Source of the DNA: Nyssa sinensis
Taxonomy: Eukaryota; Streptophyta; Magnoliopsida; Cornales; Nyssaceae
Assembly: GCA_008638375.1 (NCBI GenBank)
Contig: CM018035.1
Location: 26,369,807-26,433,806, forward strand
Reading direction: 5' to 3'
DNA length: 64,000 nt
The notes below the pieces were generated by a model, which did no database searches, was not told the DNA's origin, and worked only from the letters and a program-made list of their open reading frames with translations. This document shows positions 1 to 13,114 of the stretch, one piece after another; within the stretch, counting starts at the first letter, position 1; every line of letters starts with the position of its first letter. The translations under genes and the position numbers were made by a program.

Positions 1-1310
1 TTGGAGTAGTCATAGTGCTCAAGAGAAGAATGAGTTAAAAAATGAAGTCTATGAAACAATGTCCCCTTAACATAACGAAGAACGTGAAAAGCTAAAGTAA
101 AATGAAAGGAACGGGTAGACATAAATTGACTACTAACCAAATGGACAACATAAGTAATATCAAGACAAGTAACTGTAAGATGAACCAAGCTGCGAACAAG
201 TTGGCAGTAAAGTGTGGCATCATGAAGTAGGGTCCCATCCAAAGGAGTGAGCCTGAGATTAGGTTCAAAAAAGGTAAAAGCATTTTTGTTGTCAGTTAAG
301 CCATATCGAGACAACAAATCAAACGCATACTTGACTTGAGAAAGATATATCCATTCGAGTTAGAGCATATTTCAAGACCCAAAAATTAATTGGGTGAGCT
401 AAGATCTTTCATCTCAAATTATTGACTATGGAATTACTCAAGAGCAGAGATGCTAGAGAGATCATCACCGGTAATGATCATGTCATTAACGTAGAGGAGG
501 AAAAGAAAAACCCCTCTATCAGCCTTGCGAATAAACAGTGTTGAATCATGAGGGCTAGAAGCAAAACCATAGTGACTGATAGTAGAACTAAACTTTGCAA
601 ACCAGACTCGAGATTCTTTTTTAAGACCATACAATGCATAATGAAGCTTACAAACTTGTTGGGACGAATGAGGGAGACCAAGGGAAGGTTGCATATAGAC
701 TTATTCCTATAAATCTCCATTGTGAAAGGCATTTTTTACATTCATTTGAAATAAATCCCATTGGTGAGCTGTGACAATGGCAAGTAAGCTTCGGACAGTT
801 GTGTGGTGGGAAACATGAGCAAATGTCTCCTCATAGTCAATGTCATACTCTTGTGTAAACCCTTTGACCACAAGACGAGCTTTATAGCATTCAATAGACC
901 CATAAGAATGTGTTTTAATTATGTAAACCCATTTACACCTCATAGTTGTTTTGTTAGAAGAAACATTAACTAAATCCCAAGTATAAGTCTTTTATAGAGC
1001 CTATAGTTCATCCATTATTGCTTGCTGCCAAAGAGGATTAGACTGGGCCTCATGATAAGACTGAGGCTTATACAAAGAAACAATAATTGAAAATAATGAA
1101 AATCTCGAAGATGAGCAAGAGGTTCTGATATCCAAGTGGACCATCAAGGAGGTGCAACAAATGAGTCTTAGTGTCAGGAGATAATGAAAATGGCTCAAAT
1201 TGTTCTATGCTAGGACTCGCTAGTGGAGCAGATGAGGAGGGAGAGATCTTGAGGTCGTCTAAAAAGAGCTCACCAGAGATACCTATAGAATGGTCAGTAG
1301 GAAACAACTC
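1..1310 (-). pseudogene. Copia pol remnant: integrase C-terminal linker and reverse transcriptase
   Basis: The minus strand encodes, in broken frames, the Copia connector before RT (HEAQSNPLWQQAIMDEL, ~1001-1060) and then RT. RT shows KWVY, KARLVVKGFTQEY, DYEETFA and VKNAFHNG (707-943), then LHYALYGLKKESRVW, the catalytic block and ITGDD (434-694), then the downstream DGTLLHDATLYRQLV-like region (92-283). Two catalytic aspartates are Asn: FQMDV reads FQMNV (codon 740-742) and YVDD reads YVND (codon 485-487). Several frameshifts separate the blocks. It is a dead fragment, and the family assignment to Ty1/Copia is secure. Confidence 0.9.
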
Positions 1311-1324
1311 TATAGAGGGATCAG

Positions 1325-2182
1325 TAAAAATAAAAAAGTAATAGTAGAAAGATGGAACAAAGACAATGATGAGAACATTGACAACCTATGGTCACCATGT
1401 GACAACCTATGGTCCCAAGGGACAAAAGTTTTAAGAAAGATTGGCATGTATTATTTTACCAATTTCTTACGAGTATCAACTTTATGTTATCATGATTTAT
1501 TTTGCAAAACTACTAGGCATAAGAACTTGCTTTATTTACATTATATCTTGCAACTTAGTTATATGTTTTACGAATTCCAATAACTTTCAGTACAACTCTT
1601 TTTATTGCTATCCATGAAAGTTTATGAAAGGAGTTTCCAGAAACCCATGGCAGGGAACCTGAGTTACTTATGAGCTTTTCACAAAACTCACAGGGTTTTA
1701 TCCTGTATTATTTCAAGAACGATTAGGAGTTCCCCAAGATTCAAAATGCTAGTAAGTTATGAGTAGCAGAGACTCTAGCTAGAAGAGGGTTAGTATCCCA
1801 ACTATGGTGGTATCAACCTGAAGTGATAGATACCAGATCGATGTGACAGTTAAGAGTAAAAAATAATGTGAAAGGTGTTTACGATTTATATAATAGTTCA
1901 AACACTCATGTGTAATGTAATATGGGGCTCATATTATTGTAACTCTGATGTAATATTACTTATGCTCTTCCAAGTGTAACTACATTCAAACAAAAAACTT
2001 TACAGACATAGATTTCACTGCATGATTATATATGACCAAATGCAATCTACTTAGATATGTAAAGACTGTCTTTGGTTAGACATGTCATCAATATGCTACA
2101 AAATGGATAGTATATTAGACAGGTGCTTAACTGACCTGATCATTATCCCTAATTTGCATAGGGTGTGGTTTGGGATGTGACA
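1325..2182 (+). mobile_element. Probable 3' part of a Tekay-type LTR inside the Copia relic
   Basis: The right end reads TTTGCATAGGGTGTGGTTT then GGGATGTGACA, closely matching the ends of the Tekay LTRs at 18152 and 26547. Upstream, the segment with 'gagttacttatgagcttt...ctcaca' near 1660-1690 resembles the 'ttactgagctttgttagctcac' stretch of those LTRs. The left boundary is not defined and no target duplication pairs with GTGTA after 2182. This is best read as a 5'-truncated LTR. Confidence 0.5.
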
Positions 2183-2241
2183 GTGTAGGCGATCACCACA
2201 ACAAAAATCAAGAAAGGGTTATTGGAGAGCTTATCAGAGTG

Positions 2242-2253
2242 GCTCTGATACCA
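2242..2253 (-). other. Primer binding site of the Copia relic (initiator tRNA-Met type)
   Basis: The minus strand reads TGGTATCAGAGC, complementary to the 3' end of plant initiator tRNA-Met, directly after the LTR end TTCAACA. This sets both the element's orientation and the LTR boundary. Confidence 0.85.
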
Positions 2254-2431
2254 TGTTGAATATAAAAAAGAAAAAAAGAACAAGTATTGTATGAAGCTTA
2301 AGTATAATGAGCAAAGAGACCTTCTTATATAGGAAAGGCAAGAGGTCATACAAGGTAAGTAAAATAAGGAAATTAAATATGCCATAAGATATACAAATAA
2401 CCCTAACCCTAGCATATATACACATCGAACA
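2254..2431 (-). mobile_element. 5' LTR of the minus-strand Copia relic
   Basis: A 178-bp LTR that on the minus strand starts TGTTCGATG and ends TTCAACA, with TGTT/AACA inverted ends. It carries a TATA box (TATATAAG, 2324-2331 on the minus strand) about 70 bp before the PBS. The outer boundary is inferred from TG..CA ends only, because the partner LTR is off-window. The two CCCTAA-like units near 2400 belong to this LTR and are not telomeric DNA. Confidence 0.65.
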
Positions 2432-3605
2432 AAGAGCAAGATTATTCTATCACCAAATAATCACCCATAAGAAACACAATTCAGACCCAAAACAAACATC
2501 ATGAGGACAAGAACAATAATCCAAAGCAGTAACACAACCCAATACAACCCTTCAAAATAAAAAAATTGGGATACCACAAGTCGTCGCACCAAGTAGACCA
2601 CTGCTTTACCAAACTCCAAACCAAAAACCAAACAATATCGATTGTTGATTCATCAGTAAGATAATATTGTAATGTTTTATAATTTTAAACATGAAGTATT
2701 ATTTTGGAATGGCAACTTGTTTTGGATTTTCTTCTTAATTAATGAATATAAGTTTTGGGTTATAAATGGGTTAAATAATTAGATTACTTATTTTTCTTAC
2801 TTTTTCCTACTTATGGAAAACAACTTTGGCAAAAATTAAGAAAAAGCTTCAAATTCTCCAAAATGTTTTTCTTTTTTTTTATTAGAAATTTTTGGCAGAC
2901 AAACAAACGTACGTTAAGACTTTCCTAATGGATTGTGAGGGGATTTAGTAGATGTATGGGGTAGTCTCCAAACATAGAAAAAGGTGTTTAGAGATACTAT
3001 TGTTCTTTTCCAACTATACAAAAATGTAGAGAATTTTTTTAATGTAAAGTTTGAGAAGAAAATTTGTATTAGAATTATTGTCAAATTTTTCTATGAAAAT
3101 TTTTCTAAAGAAATTCATTCTAAAAGTCTATATTGAGTATGTAATTGTAATATTGTTATGAGTTTAACTGCTAGTAAACTATTAGTCAACCAATTCCATG
3201 GATACTTTGATTAAGTCAAACTTAGTTACATATAGTTGCATACTTCTAAAGATGAAGAATATTGACCATATATTAAAACTTCAAAATTTTTACATGAAAG
3301 GTATAAATACACATGTATGTCATGCATTCATGTTAGGTGCATTTAGCCTTTCACTATGTAGTTTTCATGGAACTTATGTTTTAATGATACACATGTTAGG
3401 TACTTTTTAGTTTTCCCTGTAGGCTTAAAAAGTTTCTTAAATGTGTATTTCTATGTCCCTTAGGTGCTCTATGGATTTTGAAATTGTTTTAAATTCAAAA
3501 CTGAAAAGATTTAAAAAAGCACTACCTTAGTCGTTGGAACGCGTTTCACTACCGTCATAATGCATTACACAGTCTGAACGATGAACACTTATCCAGTTTG
3601 AACCA
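2432..3605. other. AT-rich intergenic DNA, no recognisable gene
   Basis: No ORF of recognisable family and no splice-flanked exon seen. It contains short A/T runs only. It may be old, unrecognisable transposon sequence. Confidence 0.5.
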
Positions 3606-3880
3606 AGGGCGGATGCAAGCGGGAACAAATGGGGGCCATGGCCCCCCAAAAAAAATTTGATATTCTACTTTTTATCCCTAATTTTATTAGAATATTATAA
3701 TAATATAGGACTTGCCCCCCCCCCCCAAAAAAAAATTATATATTATACTTTTTACCATTAATTTTGTTAGAATATTTTAAAAAAATAGGACTTGCCTTCC
3801 CCCCCCCCCCAAATTTTTTTATATAATCATATATAAACTATTTTAAATTTTAATATCTTCAATCCGACCCTTCCTAACTA
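3606..3880. mobile_element. hAT-like non-autonomous transposon relic (poly-C 'gggcggatgc' type)
   Basis: The left end AAGGGCGGATGCAAG resembles hAT terminal inverted repeats of the (CA)GGGGCGGA type. The interior has two runs of 'ggccccccaaaaaaa' and 'ttgcccccccccccc', a pattern widespread in plant hAT derivatives. A possible degenerate right end (AATCCGACCCTTCC) lies near 3864-3877. I could not find an 8-bp target duplication. Confidence 0.35.
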
Positions 3881-4029
3881 AATGTTCTAGATTTACGTGT
3901 CAATTTTTTTAAAATCTGATTGGTTGTCTTGTTACGATCTAATTAAGTTTAAGTTAATCTATATATATATATATATATATATTAGTGACGAATTTCTTTA
4001 TTAAGGTGGCAGGCTTTTCATTCTAGATG

Positions 4030-4034
4030 ACATA
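4030..4034. repeat. Target-site duplication, left copy (ACATA)
   Basis: Identical to 8452-8456; the pair brackets the solo LTR exactly. Confidence 0.9.
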
Positions 4035-7000
4035 TGTAAGGACCCAGAAAATCATTAAAGGGCAATTTGGTAATTTGCCAACATAGGCTAAGGATAGACT
4101 AGAGATAAATTAAAGATGTGTGAGATAAATTATAAAATGAGTCGATAAGTTATCAATATGGCACAGTGAGGCTAAAAAGAAATTTTGGTAATTTATTCAG
4201 GTACTGGTGTGAGCCTCGGGGCTACACAGTCATTTACAAAACGCAGATAAATATGAAAATCCAAATGATAGAATTTTGAGAAATGGACCTCATATTTAGA
4301 ATCAGAACACTGAAATTATCTAGGGTGTTAGGTTTGGTGCGATTCTGATACAGTTTCAATTCAGGCTAGTGTGCGCGCATAGTTGGCCAACTGGCCACGT
4401 GGTACCTCGAGAATTGTGAGAAGCTTCTCCAAGAAGCTACTGAAAGCTTCTAAAAGAGGGACATGTGTCAATAATTGGGTGGTGGAAGGAGGAGTGATAG
4501 TGTGTGTGTGTGTGCAAGTGCATGGTAGGGGAACAAGATTAGACATTGATGGGAGAAGAACCATCTCTCATTTTCTTTTCTTTCTGATTTCCTTCTCCCT
4601 CTTCCTCACGCAACACTCTCTCTCCCTATCTTTTTCAAATTTTCTCTCTTCTCTCTTTCTCCTCATTTCTCTCACTCTTTCCCCCCCACAATTGATTAGT
4701 GCATGTGTGTGGGGATGAGCGTGTGTTTGGTGTGTGTTCTAAAAAAGAGAGAAGGGAAAATCGTGTGAGTATTATACACTTGTGTGCATATGTGTGAATC
4801 AAAGTGAGGGATTCACTGTGTGCATGTAGGTGTGTGTGTGTGTGTGATACAAAGTATGTGTATGTAGTTCACTGTGTGTTTATGTATGTGTGATAAACAT
4901 ACTGAAAAATCAAAACAGAATAGAGAAGAAGACGAGGAAAGAAAGAGAGGAAAAGAAGAGAAGGAAAATGAGGGAAAGAAGAAGAAAAAATGGAGGACAG
5001 ACCTAGTACTAGAGCTCGACAGCCATTGACGCCATCTCCAAGCTTTCTCTCTCCTCAAAAGGTCTCTCTCTAGTTGAAACAATGAGGTAGGGACTTTTAA
5101 GCATATTGGACTTGGTTCTAAGCTATGTATGACTATTGTGAGCATATAGTGATGCTTGCATGAAGTGTGCATATTTTTGTGGATGCATATATATGTATAT
5201 GTGTGGTTGGAGAGAGAACAAAAACTAGGTCTCTCAGTTTCTCCTTGGAATGACCCTAGAAATTAACAAGAATGAGGAAATAAGGTTTCCACCTCAATCT
5301 AAATGAGATTTCAGAATTTGGAGAGTGACAAAATAGCGACGAACTGGTTGAAAAACCAGTTTGCCAGAAAATCGTGCCCTAAGTACTGGATGTTTGTGTT
5401 TTTAGTGTATTGATCCACGAAACCTAGGCTAATGGAAGTAAAATGAGTTTTGGGATGATTAAGGATGAAAAATGGTTAAGAAAAATGAAAGGGAAAAATT
5501 GGAAATTTTCCAGTTTCGGTGACTTTGCTGGTGAGTCGGTTGGAGAAGATGATCGGAGGTGGTCGGCGGTGAGTCAATAGTCAACGCTGACTAGACAATC
5601 GAGTAGGTTCTCAGGTCATGGACCAGGTCAAGTCTCGGGTTCGGGTCTAGCCCATGGTTGGTTGGGTGTGAAGGGCCGTTTGGTTACGGTTGAATTGAAA
5701 ATCCAAAAATTTATTAGAACTGGAACTAGGGTTATCCCTATTCCAAAAATTGAAATTGAAATTGTTAAAGACATGTTTGGCAACAGGGATTGAAAATTGA
5801 TTTAGAAGAAATAAAAAGGGGGTTAACTTGTTTGAGTTAATTACAATTCAGTGAACTAATTTTAGGAAAATTACAAAAACTCCCACTTGTTTATAAAATT
5901 AAAAATAAAGCCAAGTAAAATGGAGGAACGGCCATTCTTAAGATTTTTGGGCATTCTGGACTTAATGACGAAGTCGGTTTAGACATTCGGGAACCCGAAA
6001 TGGTCCCACATGAATATAGAAAATTATGAAAATGCCCCTAATAATAGTTTAAGAAACTTAAAGGCTAATTAAAATTCAGGAGGCGTTATTCCAAAGTTGT
6101 TGGATGCCCGAGATTCAAATATATGATTAAACTGAACAAATTGGGACCTGGTGATGGTCCCGCATAAAGTGAGAAAATGACGATTATACCCCTAGACTTA
6201 TATTAAGCAATTGAAAGCCGAATTAAGATCTGAAAGAGGCGTTTTCAATGTTTTTGGATGTCAGAGACTCAAATATGATATCATAATAATGAAATAGGGA
6301 CTCGGCAGTAGTCCCATATGAATATGTGAAATTATTAAAATGCCCCTAGACATGGAACAGATACTTAGAAGCATTGATAAAATATAAAGATGATACCTTT
6401 AAGATTGTTGGACCTTCTAGATTTGATTCGAAGGTCGATTTTGAGAGACAGCATCTTGGTAGACGAGCAACTTGTCCGGTAAATTATGAAAATGCCCTTA
6501 TAGGCTTAAAAGATAATCAAATGACTTAAAGACAATACGATAGAGCTTCCTTAGGATTTTTGATACTCGGGAACATATTTTTTATATTCATTTGGGTAAA
6601 TGGGTACCCGAGATGTAGGCTAAAGACTAATTGACCATAGAGAACCGTAAGACTTGATACGATACCTTAGTGCTATGGGACAAGGTGGTCCCGAGAATAG
6701 AACAAGAAATACATAAGACAATTGACAAACATTATGAAAGACACGGATAGTATTTCCTTGTAGTGGAGTGAGGATTGGGACTAGGACAATGTCTTGATGT
6801 GTTGATGTGTATACTTGCTATGTTACTCACATGATATGTTTATCTATATCATTTGATACCTTGCCATTACATCATTAGTATGATGTGATTGTTATATTGA
6901 ATGTTATGATGTTGGATAATTGCATGATGGTACTGGATACATGTGATTTCCCTATTGATGTTTATCATGATTTATGTTACTGTCATGGAAATATATGACT

Positions 7001-8141
7001 ATTATTACTCTTGTATCTATTCGTTAAATCATATATCCTCTCTCATGGTTGTTAGTATTGTTATGGATGTGAATGATGCTGATATGCATATTGTTAACTA
7101 TACCTGAGCAATGTGAGATTGAGAGGATATTGATGTTGAAGAGCACCGTTTGTGGTATGGATTGAGATATTAGAATTTTGTAAAAAAAACACATATGAAA
7201 AAAAGACATAGAATGAGAATTAGTCACGTCTTTTGTGTGTTATTGAGCATAGTGAGATTGTGCTCTACCCGGGATTCTATTTATGATAGGGATGGTGTCT
7301 TCCCTCGGTTTGCAAGCCATAAACCCGAGCGAGTGGATCATTTGTTTCCATCAGGTTAGTAGCCCGTATAGCACATAGGCTTACGAGGAGCCAAATTAGG
7401 TGAATACTCATGGGATTGAGATTATTGACAGAATAGAATGAGATGAATAAGGTTTTATCCCCTTTTACTATGGGTGGAATTACTTGAGATTATTTTCCTT
7501 GACTCATCTGTGATATTTCATTATGATTATTGATGGATTGTATATTGCTAGTTTATGATACTATGACATTTGTGAATGGTTGCTTAGCTGTGAATGTATA
7601 CATTATTCTTGTAGCTTTGAATAGGAAATGGAAGTGCTTCGTGGGTTAGGTAAGCTTACACTTACATTTTATGATTGGTTATGTATTTATATCCATTGTT
7701 CTTATGTCATTAAAATAGGACATGGAGGTGCTTCGTGAGATTATATGTTTATAATTATGTCATGTGTCTAGCCCTCCATATATTGACTACTTGGCTATTA
7801 TTGTCAAACCACATGTAGTGGTGTGATGCCCTTTTTATACTTATGTTTATGCATGTGTTTGAGATACGATGATGTGATGGACTTGTGATGCATACTAGAC
7901 TATAGGTTGTGTCATCTTCAGACGTGCATTAGTTTTTGGTATGCTGCTTGCTTGTGTGTTTTGAGAAACCCTACTGAGCGTTATGACTCACCCTGTTGTT
8001 TATAGGAATGACAGGTGTTGACTTGATAGAAGATAGTTGCAGGAAGCAATACAGGATGGATTGAAGTCAGTATAGCATTTAATTACATCCTTGTATTTAT
8101 TCATTTATTTATTAAGGGTGTCTATACCCTTCAGACTATTG

Positions 8142-8172
<31 letters not shown>

Positions 8173-8451
8173 TATTGGACCGTAGAGTCAGCTCTGGACA
8201 GTTTCCATGTAGTACTCTATTGTTGGATGATTGACATAATACCCTTGAATGTAAGAAATTTCATTTAACCCTTGTTATAGGATTTGAACAAGTCTAATCA
8301 GGAAGCCGAACCGAAACCAATTAAAGGAAATTACTTTTAAAAAAAATAACTTGTATTTTATGTACTTGATTAGGATGGTTAGTCCTATTACACCTACCTG
8401 ATCGGGGTCTAATGACCCCTTAGTCCGACCCTACGGGTCAAGGGCATGACA
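4035..8451 (+). mobile_element. Solo LTR of a Tekay-type Ty3/gypsy element, 4417 bp
   Basis: It starts TGTAAGGACCC and ends GGGCATGACA, and is flanked by the identical 5-bp duplication ACATA (4030-4034 and 8452-8456). No internal region or second LTR is present, so this is a solo LTR left by recombination between the two LTRs of a full element. Inside it has the order shared by the other Tekay-type LTRs of this window. First is a CT/GA-rich leader region (4560-5080) with GT repeats. A candidate splice donor follows at 5087, then degenerate ~150-bp modules (5935-6560) carrying 'aaaatgcccct' and a small palindrome. Near the 3' end are a candidate acceptor (8004-8005) and a (TA)n run at ~8143-8171. 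ORFs within it are low-complexity artefacts. Confidence 0.9.
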
Positions 8452-8456
8452 ACATA
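8452..8456. repeat. Target-site duplication, right copy (ACATA)
   Basis: Identical to 4030-4034. Confidence 0.9.
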
Positions 8457-8889
8457 CTTTGCATTCATGTAAAGAAATTTCTAGTTTGGATTCAGTATAT
8501 TCCCTTATTTATTAAGGTAATTGCGAATGTTATCTTTGCTAAGACGTTTTTGCTAAGAGAGATCTTAGAATAGACTTCTAAATCATTGCAAGGGTTGTTG
8601 CATACTAGTTAGCATGGAGCTACAGATAGTTAAATTATTTGGAATGAAGTGATTGTTGTATAAAGAAATACTTAACAAATGCAATCGACAGACAAGAGCA
8701 AAACGTAAAGAATTAGCGAGGATTGACTAATAAGTAAAGTTTACTAGGCAGCGTAATAGGTTAGTGATCACTAGTCTATTATTTCTTATACAAATTAGTA
8801 TATTAGTGGGTACATTTTCTATTAATGGTGGATTTTCATCCCCGTTAGGATTTTATATGTAAAACCATGTGTCTTTCTTGCTCTCTTTG
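8457..8889. other. Unannotated AT-rich sequence
   Basis: No gene, repeat boundary or RNA feature recognised. Confidence 0.5.
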
Positions 8890-9555
8890 TTTTATCAGCA
8901 AAAGAAGAAATTTTTTTATTGATGTAAGTGAATATACAAGAGATACATGCACAATACATCAAAAGGGAGAATGAAAAAGGTGTCATGGTTCCCAACCATT
9001 ATCCCAACCAAGTTGGCACCAAGGAAGATAACAAAATCATTCACCAGCAACAACCCAAAAGAAAGAGAAGGAGATGGTGATAAAACCTAAAGAGGTGCAA
9101 AACACCAAACCAAAATAGAGTGAAACTACAATATAGCAATGAAGACCCCAAACCAAAACCATAAAGGAAGATAGCTCCCAGAAGCTTTAGCAAAAACTCC
9201 ACCAAAACTGAATACTTAGGCTGGAACACATACACCTCTCCATACCCCGCACCGGCAACAACCTAAAATGATGGAAATTCTACTACTTCAAATAATATCT
9301 TTGATCTGTTAAAGATTAAACATGAACTAATGGATTGAATAAATACATTTCTTCAGATAAAATATGCTCCATACAGCCACTCTAATTTGATAACCTCTAT
9401 TATATCCTCAACGATAAATTGCTTTCCATTAAACACACAATCGTTCCTTGCTTTTCATACGGACCACGTAGTTGCAAAGAACAGAATATTCCAAATCAAT
9501 TTGAACTTGACATCTTGCCACCAATTCATGAGTTGACAAACCCATCCTAGTAAGA
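8890..9555 (-). pseudogene. 5'-truncated L1-type LINE, 3' end
   Basis: Minus-strand translation near 9540-9360 gives a LINE C-terminal domain: MNWWQDVKFKLIWNIL, FFATTWSV, then a stop where Trp is expected, KARNDCVFNGKQF, IEVIKLEWL. This is the zf-RVT/C-terminal 'W-x-RN-x-IF' region of plant non-LTR retrotransposons. It is followed by a non-coding 3' part ending in CATCAATAAAAAAATTTC (complement of ~8908-8925), a polyadenylation signal merging into the A tail. The reverse transcriptase itself is missing. Orientation is clear, and the exact 5' break is not. Confidence 0.65.
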
Positions 9556-11446
9556 CCCAAATCATACTTAAGTGTGCTCTTATTTATTTTACTATATATT
9601 TTATTTTATTTTTAAGTATTTGGTCATATAATTAATAAGAGTCTAATTTTAATTCTATTTGAAGACTTAGTTTAATTACTTAAGTTTAAGATTCATGTCT
9701 ACTTTTCTTTAGATTCATTAACTAGGAAATTTATTTGAAATTATCTGGGTAACTCTTTGAAGTAATTAATTAATTTAATTAAGTTAAATTTTAGTTAATT
9801 AATTATAACTTTAAATCGTCTCAAAGTACAAAACGATCAAGAATGTTTTTTGAAACAATTTTGACAAATATAAATATTAAGCGAAGTACAAAGCTACCCA
9901 AATACACTGTAATAAGATGAATGATCAACTTGGTATCTTCCTAGATTCACCAGATTCTTTTAACATCTTTTTTTGCTTCAGATATCCCCTTGCTCTAATG
10001 CAAATGATAACCTTTGCTACAAAAGTGATTGAAAATAATGGAACCGTCTTTTAAATTTTTCTTACGTAAATTAACATGCTTTGTTCCAGTTATTTGGAGT
10101 CTTCATCTAAATAGGGAGTTAGACTGAGAATAGTAGAGTTGTCAATATATGCACAAGGGCGGAGTTGAAAATTATTTTTGGGGTGGGCTAAAATGTTTTT
10201 GGGATTATCTTAGGAGGGATTTTTTTTGTTAAAGTTGGAATATTGGAGAATTTTAAGGAAAAAGCTTTTTATTCTCAAAATTAGAGAAGGATTGTAACAT
10301 AATATTTTGTACAAAATTTGAGAGGAAAAAACCCGTCAAGCTTAAATATGTCTAGACCTGAACCTGGACGCGGACTGAGATCCAACGGATCCAGGTATCC
10401 AACCTAAAAACCCAACTCGTTTGCGCAAAAAAAAAGGTAAGAATAAAAAATAATGAATGAAATGTGGGTGTAAACCAAATGCAGCTTATATATATATATA
10501 TATATATATATATCAACAATTGCATATTAAATTTAGTTCATAAGAGATATTTTAGTGATTTTTTTTTACTTGGGAGAACAAATGCATATGAAAAAGCATA
10601 ATTTTTTTATAAAAGATGAAGTCCAGAATCACAAGTAACAAGCATGAGTGCCTCTAGCAGCAAGGCTTCTTTATCATAATCAGTGGCGTCTCATTTCAAG
10701 CCCAAACACCAAGTCATATGTTGTGCAACCAAAATTCTACTCTTCAAAATTTCAAGCTTTCTTGGAGGATAGGGTTATAGAAATTGAAAGAGTTCATAGT
10801 GTTTAACATTATAATTAAACACAAAATTTAGTTCTATGAAACGCAGACATCACCACCAGTAGCCCACAAACAATTGCATTAGGACTCTTGACTTAATTTA
10901 TGTATTTATTTCTATAGTAAAAAGAGAAATTAGTAACAATAGTAAGTGTAAATTCCACTATGGAATGCCTTAATAATTTTCCTCCATATGCATCAACCTC
11001 ATAGTATAGTAGTCTGATTCAATTCAAAAAAGTAAATCAATTACCAAAATTGGTACTAGCAACCTTGTTAATCAATATACAGTGTTGCATTATTGGGATA
11101 CTTCATTTATAATATAGGTTTGTTTTGTATATAGCTATATACAATGAGTTGAAATGTGGGTGTAATCCAAATGCAGTCGTGTGATGGTTAAGTGCAGTAA
11201 ATGTATGAAACTATAACAACTTTGAATGGTACGTCTTGAAGAAAAGTAAATTAGATGTAATGTAATGCAATGGTGTGATCGTTAACTGCTTGACGTTAGA
11301 CTTTCTATTTACCAGTGGAAGACGGTTCTGGAAGGTTGAAGACAACTTCTTTACTAAGACTTTGTCTCTCTCTAACTTTTATGAATGTGTTTATATCTAT
11401 TGTAACTTTGTTGGAGGGTTAAATTCTCTAACTTTAATATTGTATT

Positions 11447-11482
<36 letters not shown>

Positions 11483-11671
11483 ACTGAGTGACTGTTAATG
11501 ATTTAGCAGGTTAGGCCTTTAACGGGTCTTATCCGACGGATTTGTATTCGATCCCTTTAATTAGTTATTAACGAGTTCGGATCGAGTTTTCTTAATGGAT
11601 TCGGATCTTATGTAAATGGCTCCAGGCAGGACCGGGTCCGACCTGGTCCGTTTACAGGCCTACTAGCATGC

Positions 11672-11672
<1 letters not shown>

Positions 11673-11715
<43 letters not shown>
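11673..11715. repeat. TGTATA hexanucleotide microsatellite
   Basis: About seven uninterrupted TGTATA units. Confidence 0.9.
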
Positions 11716-12366
11716 TTCAAATCATTACTTAAATATTATAAGATATGAAAGATAGAAGTAAATAATACAAAATCTCATTGATTTGTAGATGTTGGATGCA
11801 TAGTGGTTATAGTTTGAAATGATGACAGAATAGATTTTTGGATTTATTTTTAAAACAAACAAGAGGGAGTAGTGTACGTGGTTGGGATGAGCTAAATTTG
11901 ACACAATCCCTGGATTATAGGAGAATGTAGCTGCCCATTCCCATGAATGATGAATATATATAGGTGACCCAAGGGCCAAGTTTACAGATCCAATCAAGTA
12001 TGAGCAAGCAAAGGGAGACCGTTCGATTTTGAACCTAAAACATGACTCTTTACAAATGCCTTGGAAGAGGCTTTTCCATTACCCTTTTATTTAACAACAA
12101 CTTCATTTTTAGGTAGTTGTAGTAGAGATATGAGATTATATTCAGTTTTTATATTAGTTGAGAAGATCCATGGAGAGCTAGCCTACAAGGGTATCTCATT
12201 GTGCAACTCAACTATCAAACCAACATGGGAATTATTATAAATCATTTTTTCAATTGATCTATTCTAATGATGAATTTTATTACTACTTTAAATAACGATG
12301 TAACATGGGTTATATCTCATTGGCGACTATGTACCTAGCTCATTAAGGAACGACATACAATATATG

Positions 12367-12406
<40 letters not shown>

Positions 12407-12596
12407 AAGAGATTGGTAAAATTAGAGGTCTAGAAGTGAGAAAAAGCATAGCAACACGCATTGAAATGAATGAAGTTTGGGGCAGCAAAGAGTTAGTCCA
12501 AAAAGGAGCAAAGATTAGGGTGTCAGCAACCCAAACCCCCCCCCCAACTCTCTTGACATTAGAAATCCCAAACACCGTGTTTTACTTACACGCAGT

Positions 12597-12598
12597 GC

Positions 12599-12662
<64 letters not shown>
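12597..12662. repeat. (TA)n(TG)n compound microsatellite
   Basis: About 20 bp of TA followed by about 45 bp of TG dinucleotides. Confidence 0.95.
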
Positions 12663-12665
<3 letters not shown>

Positions 12666-13114
12666 TTTAGCCCTTGATTTATTTATTGAAAATGAAGAAC
12701 ACGCAATTTAGTGAGAGGGAAAATCTTTTAAGAATCCAAAGTAAAGAAAGAAGGGTTGCTGAGGACAAAGAAAAAATGACTTAAAACTACTCAAATGGAT
12801 GCCCTTTATACTCTTTTGAAAACAGAACCAAGCCCTATCTAATACCATGAATACATATTATTTTAATGACCACATGTAGCACACGGGAGGTTCAAGCCTT
12901 GAAGCTGACAATTTATTTGTCCCCTGGCTGGGTTAAACCATTCCATTTTAATACTTTACTCACTAGCTCTTTTATCTCTGCACAAAAACAAAATCACTTT
13001 ACAATGTGAAGGTAATGGGTTTAATTTCCCTTTTTAAGTTTGTCTTTCCTATATTTGCTCTAATAATTGTCTAATATGTATATGTGAAAAGGGAATAGAA
13101 CCCCATTTCTATAT

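Larger units (their letters stand above)
1..2431 (-). mobile_element. Ty1/Copia retrotransposon relic (LTR, PBS, partial pol)
   Basis: Read on the minus strand this runs LTR (2431-2254), primer binding site (2253-2242), then pol coding from about 1310 to beyond the window start. The 1.3 kb between PBS and RT is far too short for gag, protease and integrase. Part of it (to 2182) looks like the 3' part of a Tekay LTR, so the middle of the element has been deleted or replaced. The second LTR lies outside the window. The flank next to the LTR is AAGAG, which cannot be paired with a target duplication here. Confidence 0.8.
9556..13110. other. Intergenic AT-rich stretch with microsatellites, no gene recognised
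   Basis: It contains (AT)n at 10487-10513, (AG)n at 11451-11479, a TGTATA hexamer array at 11673-11715, TA then GA repeats at 12361-12407, and (TA)n(TG)n at 12597-12662. ORFs overlapping these repeats are compositional. At 10154 a 'caagggcggag' start resembles a hAT end but has no partner. At 11500-11670 a 'gggtcc...gtttacaggcctactag' block resembles a hAT-like terminus related to 49200-49345. Confidence 0.5.

Noticed and set aside
2400..2412. Two telomere-like CCCTAA units
   Set aside because: They are part of the short Copia LTR (2254-2431) and are not extended into an array.
4383..5172. Two ORFs of 111 and 119 aa
   Set aside because: Compositional reading of CT- and GT-rich leader sequence inside the 4.4-kb solo LTR; no protein family signal.
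12327..12711. Overlapping ORFs on both strands
   Set aside because: Mostly translated TA, GA and TG microsatellites.
12886..12900. B-box-like GGTTCAAGCC on the plus strand
   Set aside because: No A box at tRNA-like distance upstream and no tail; isolated motif.
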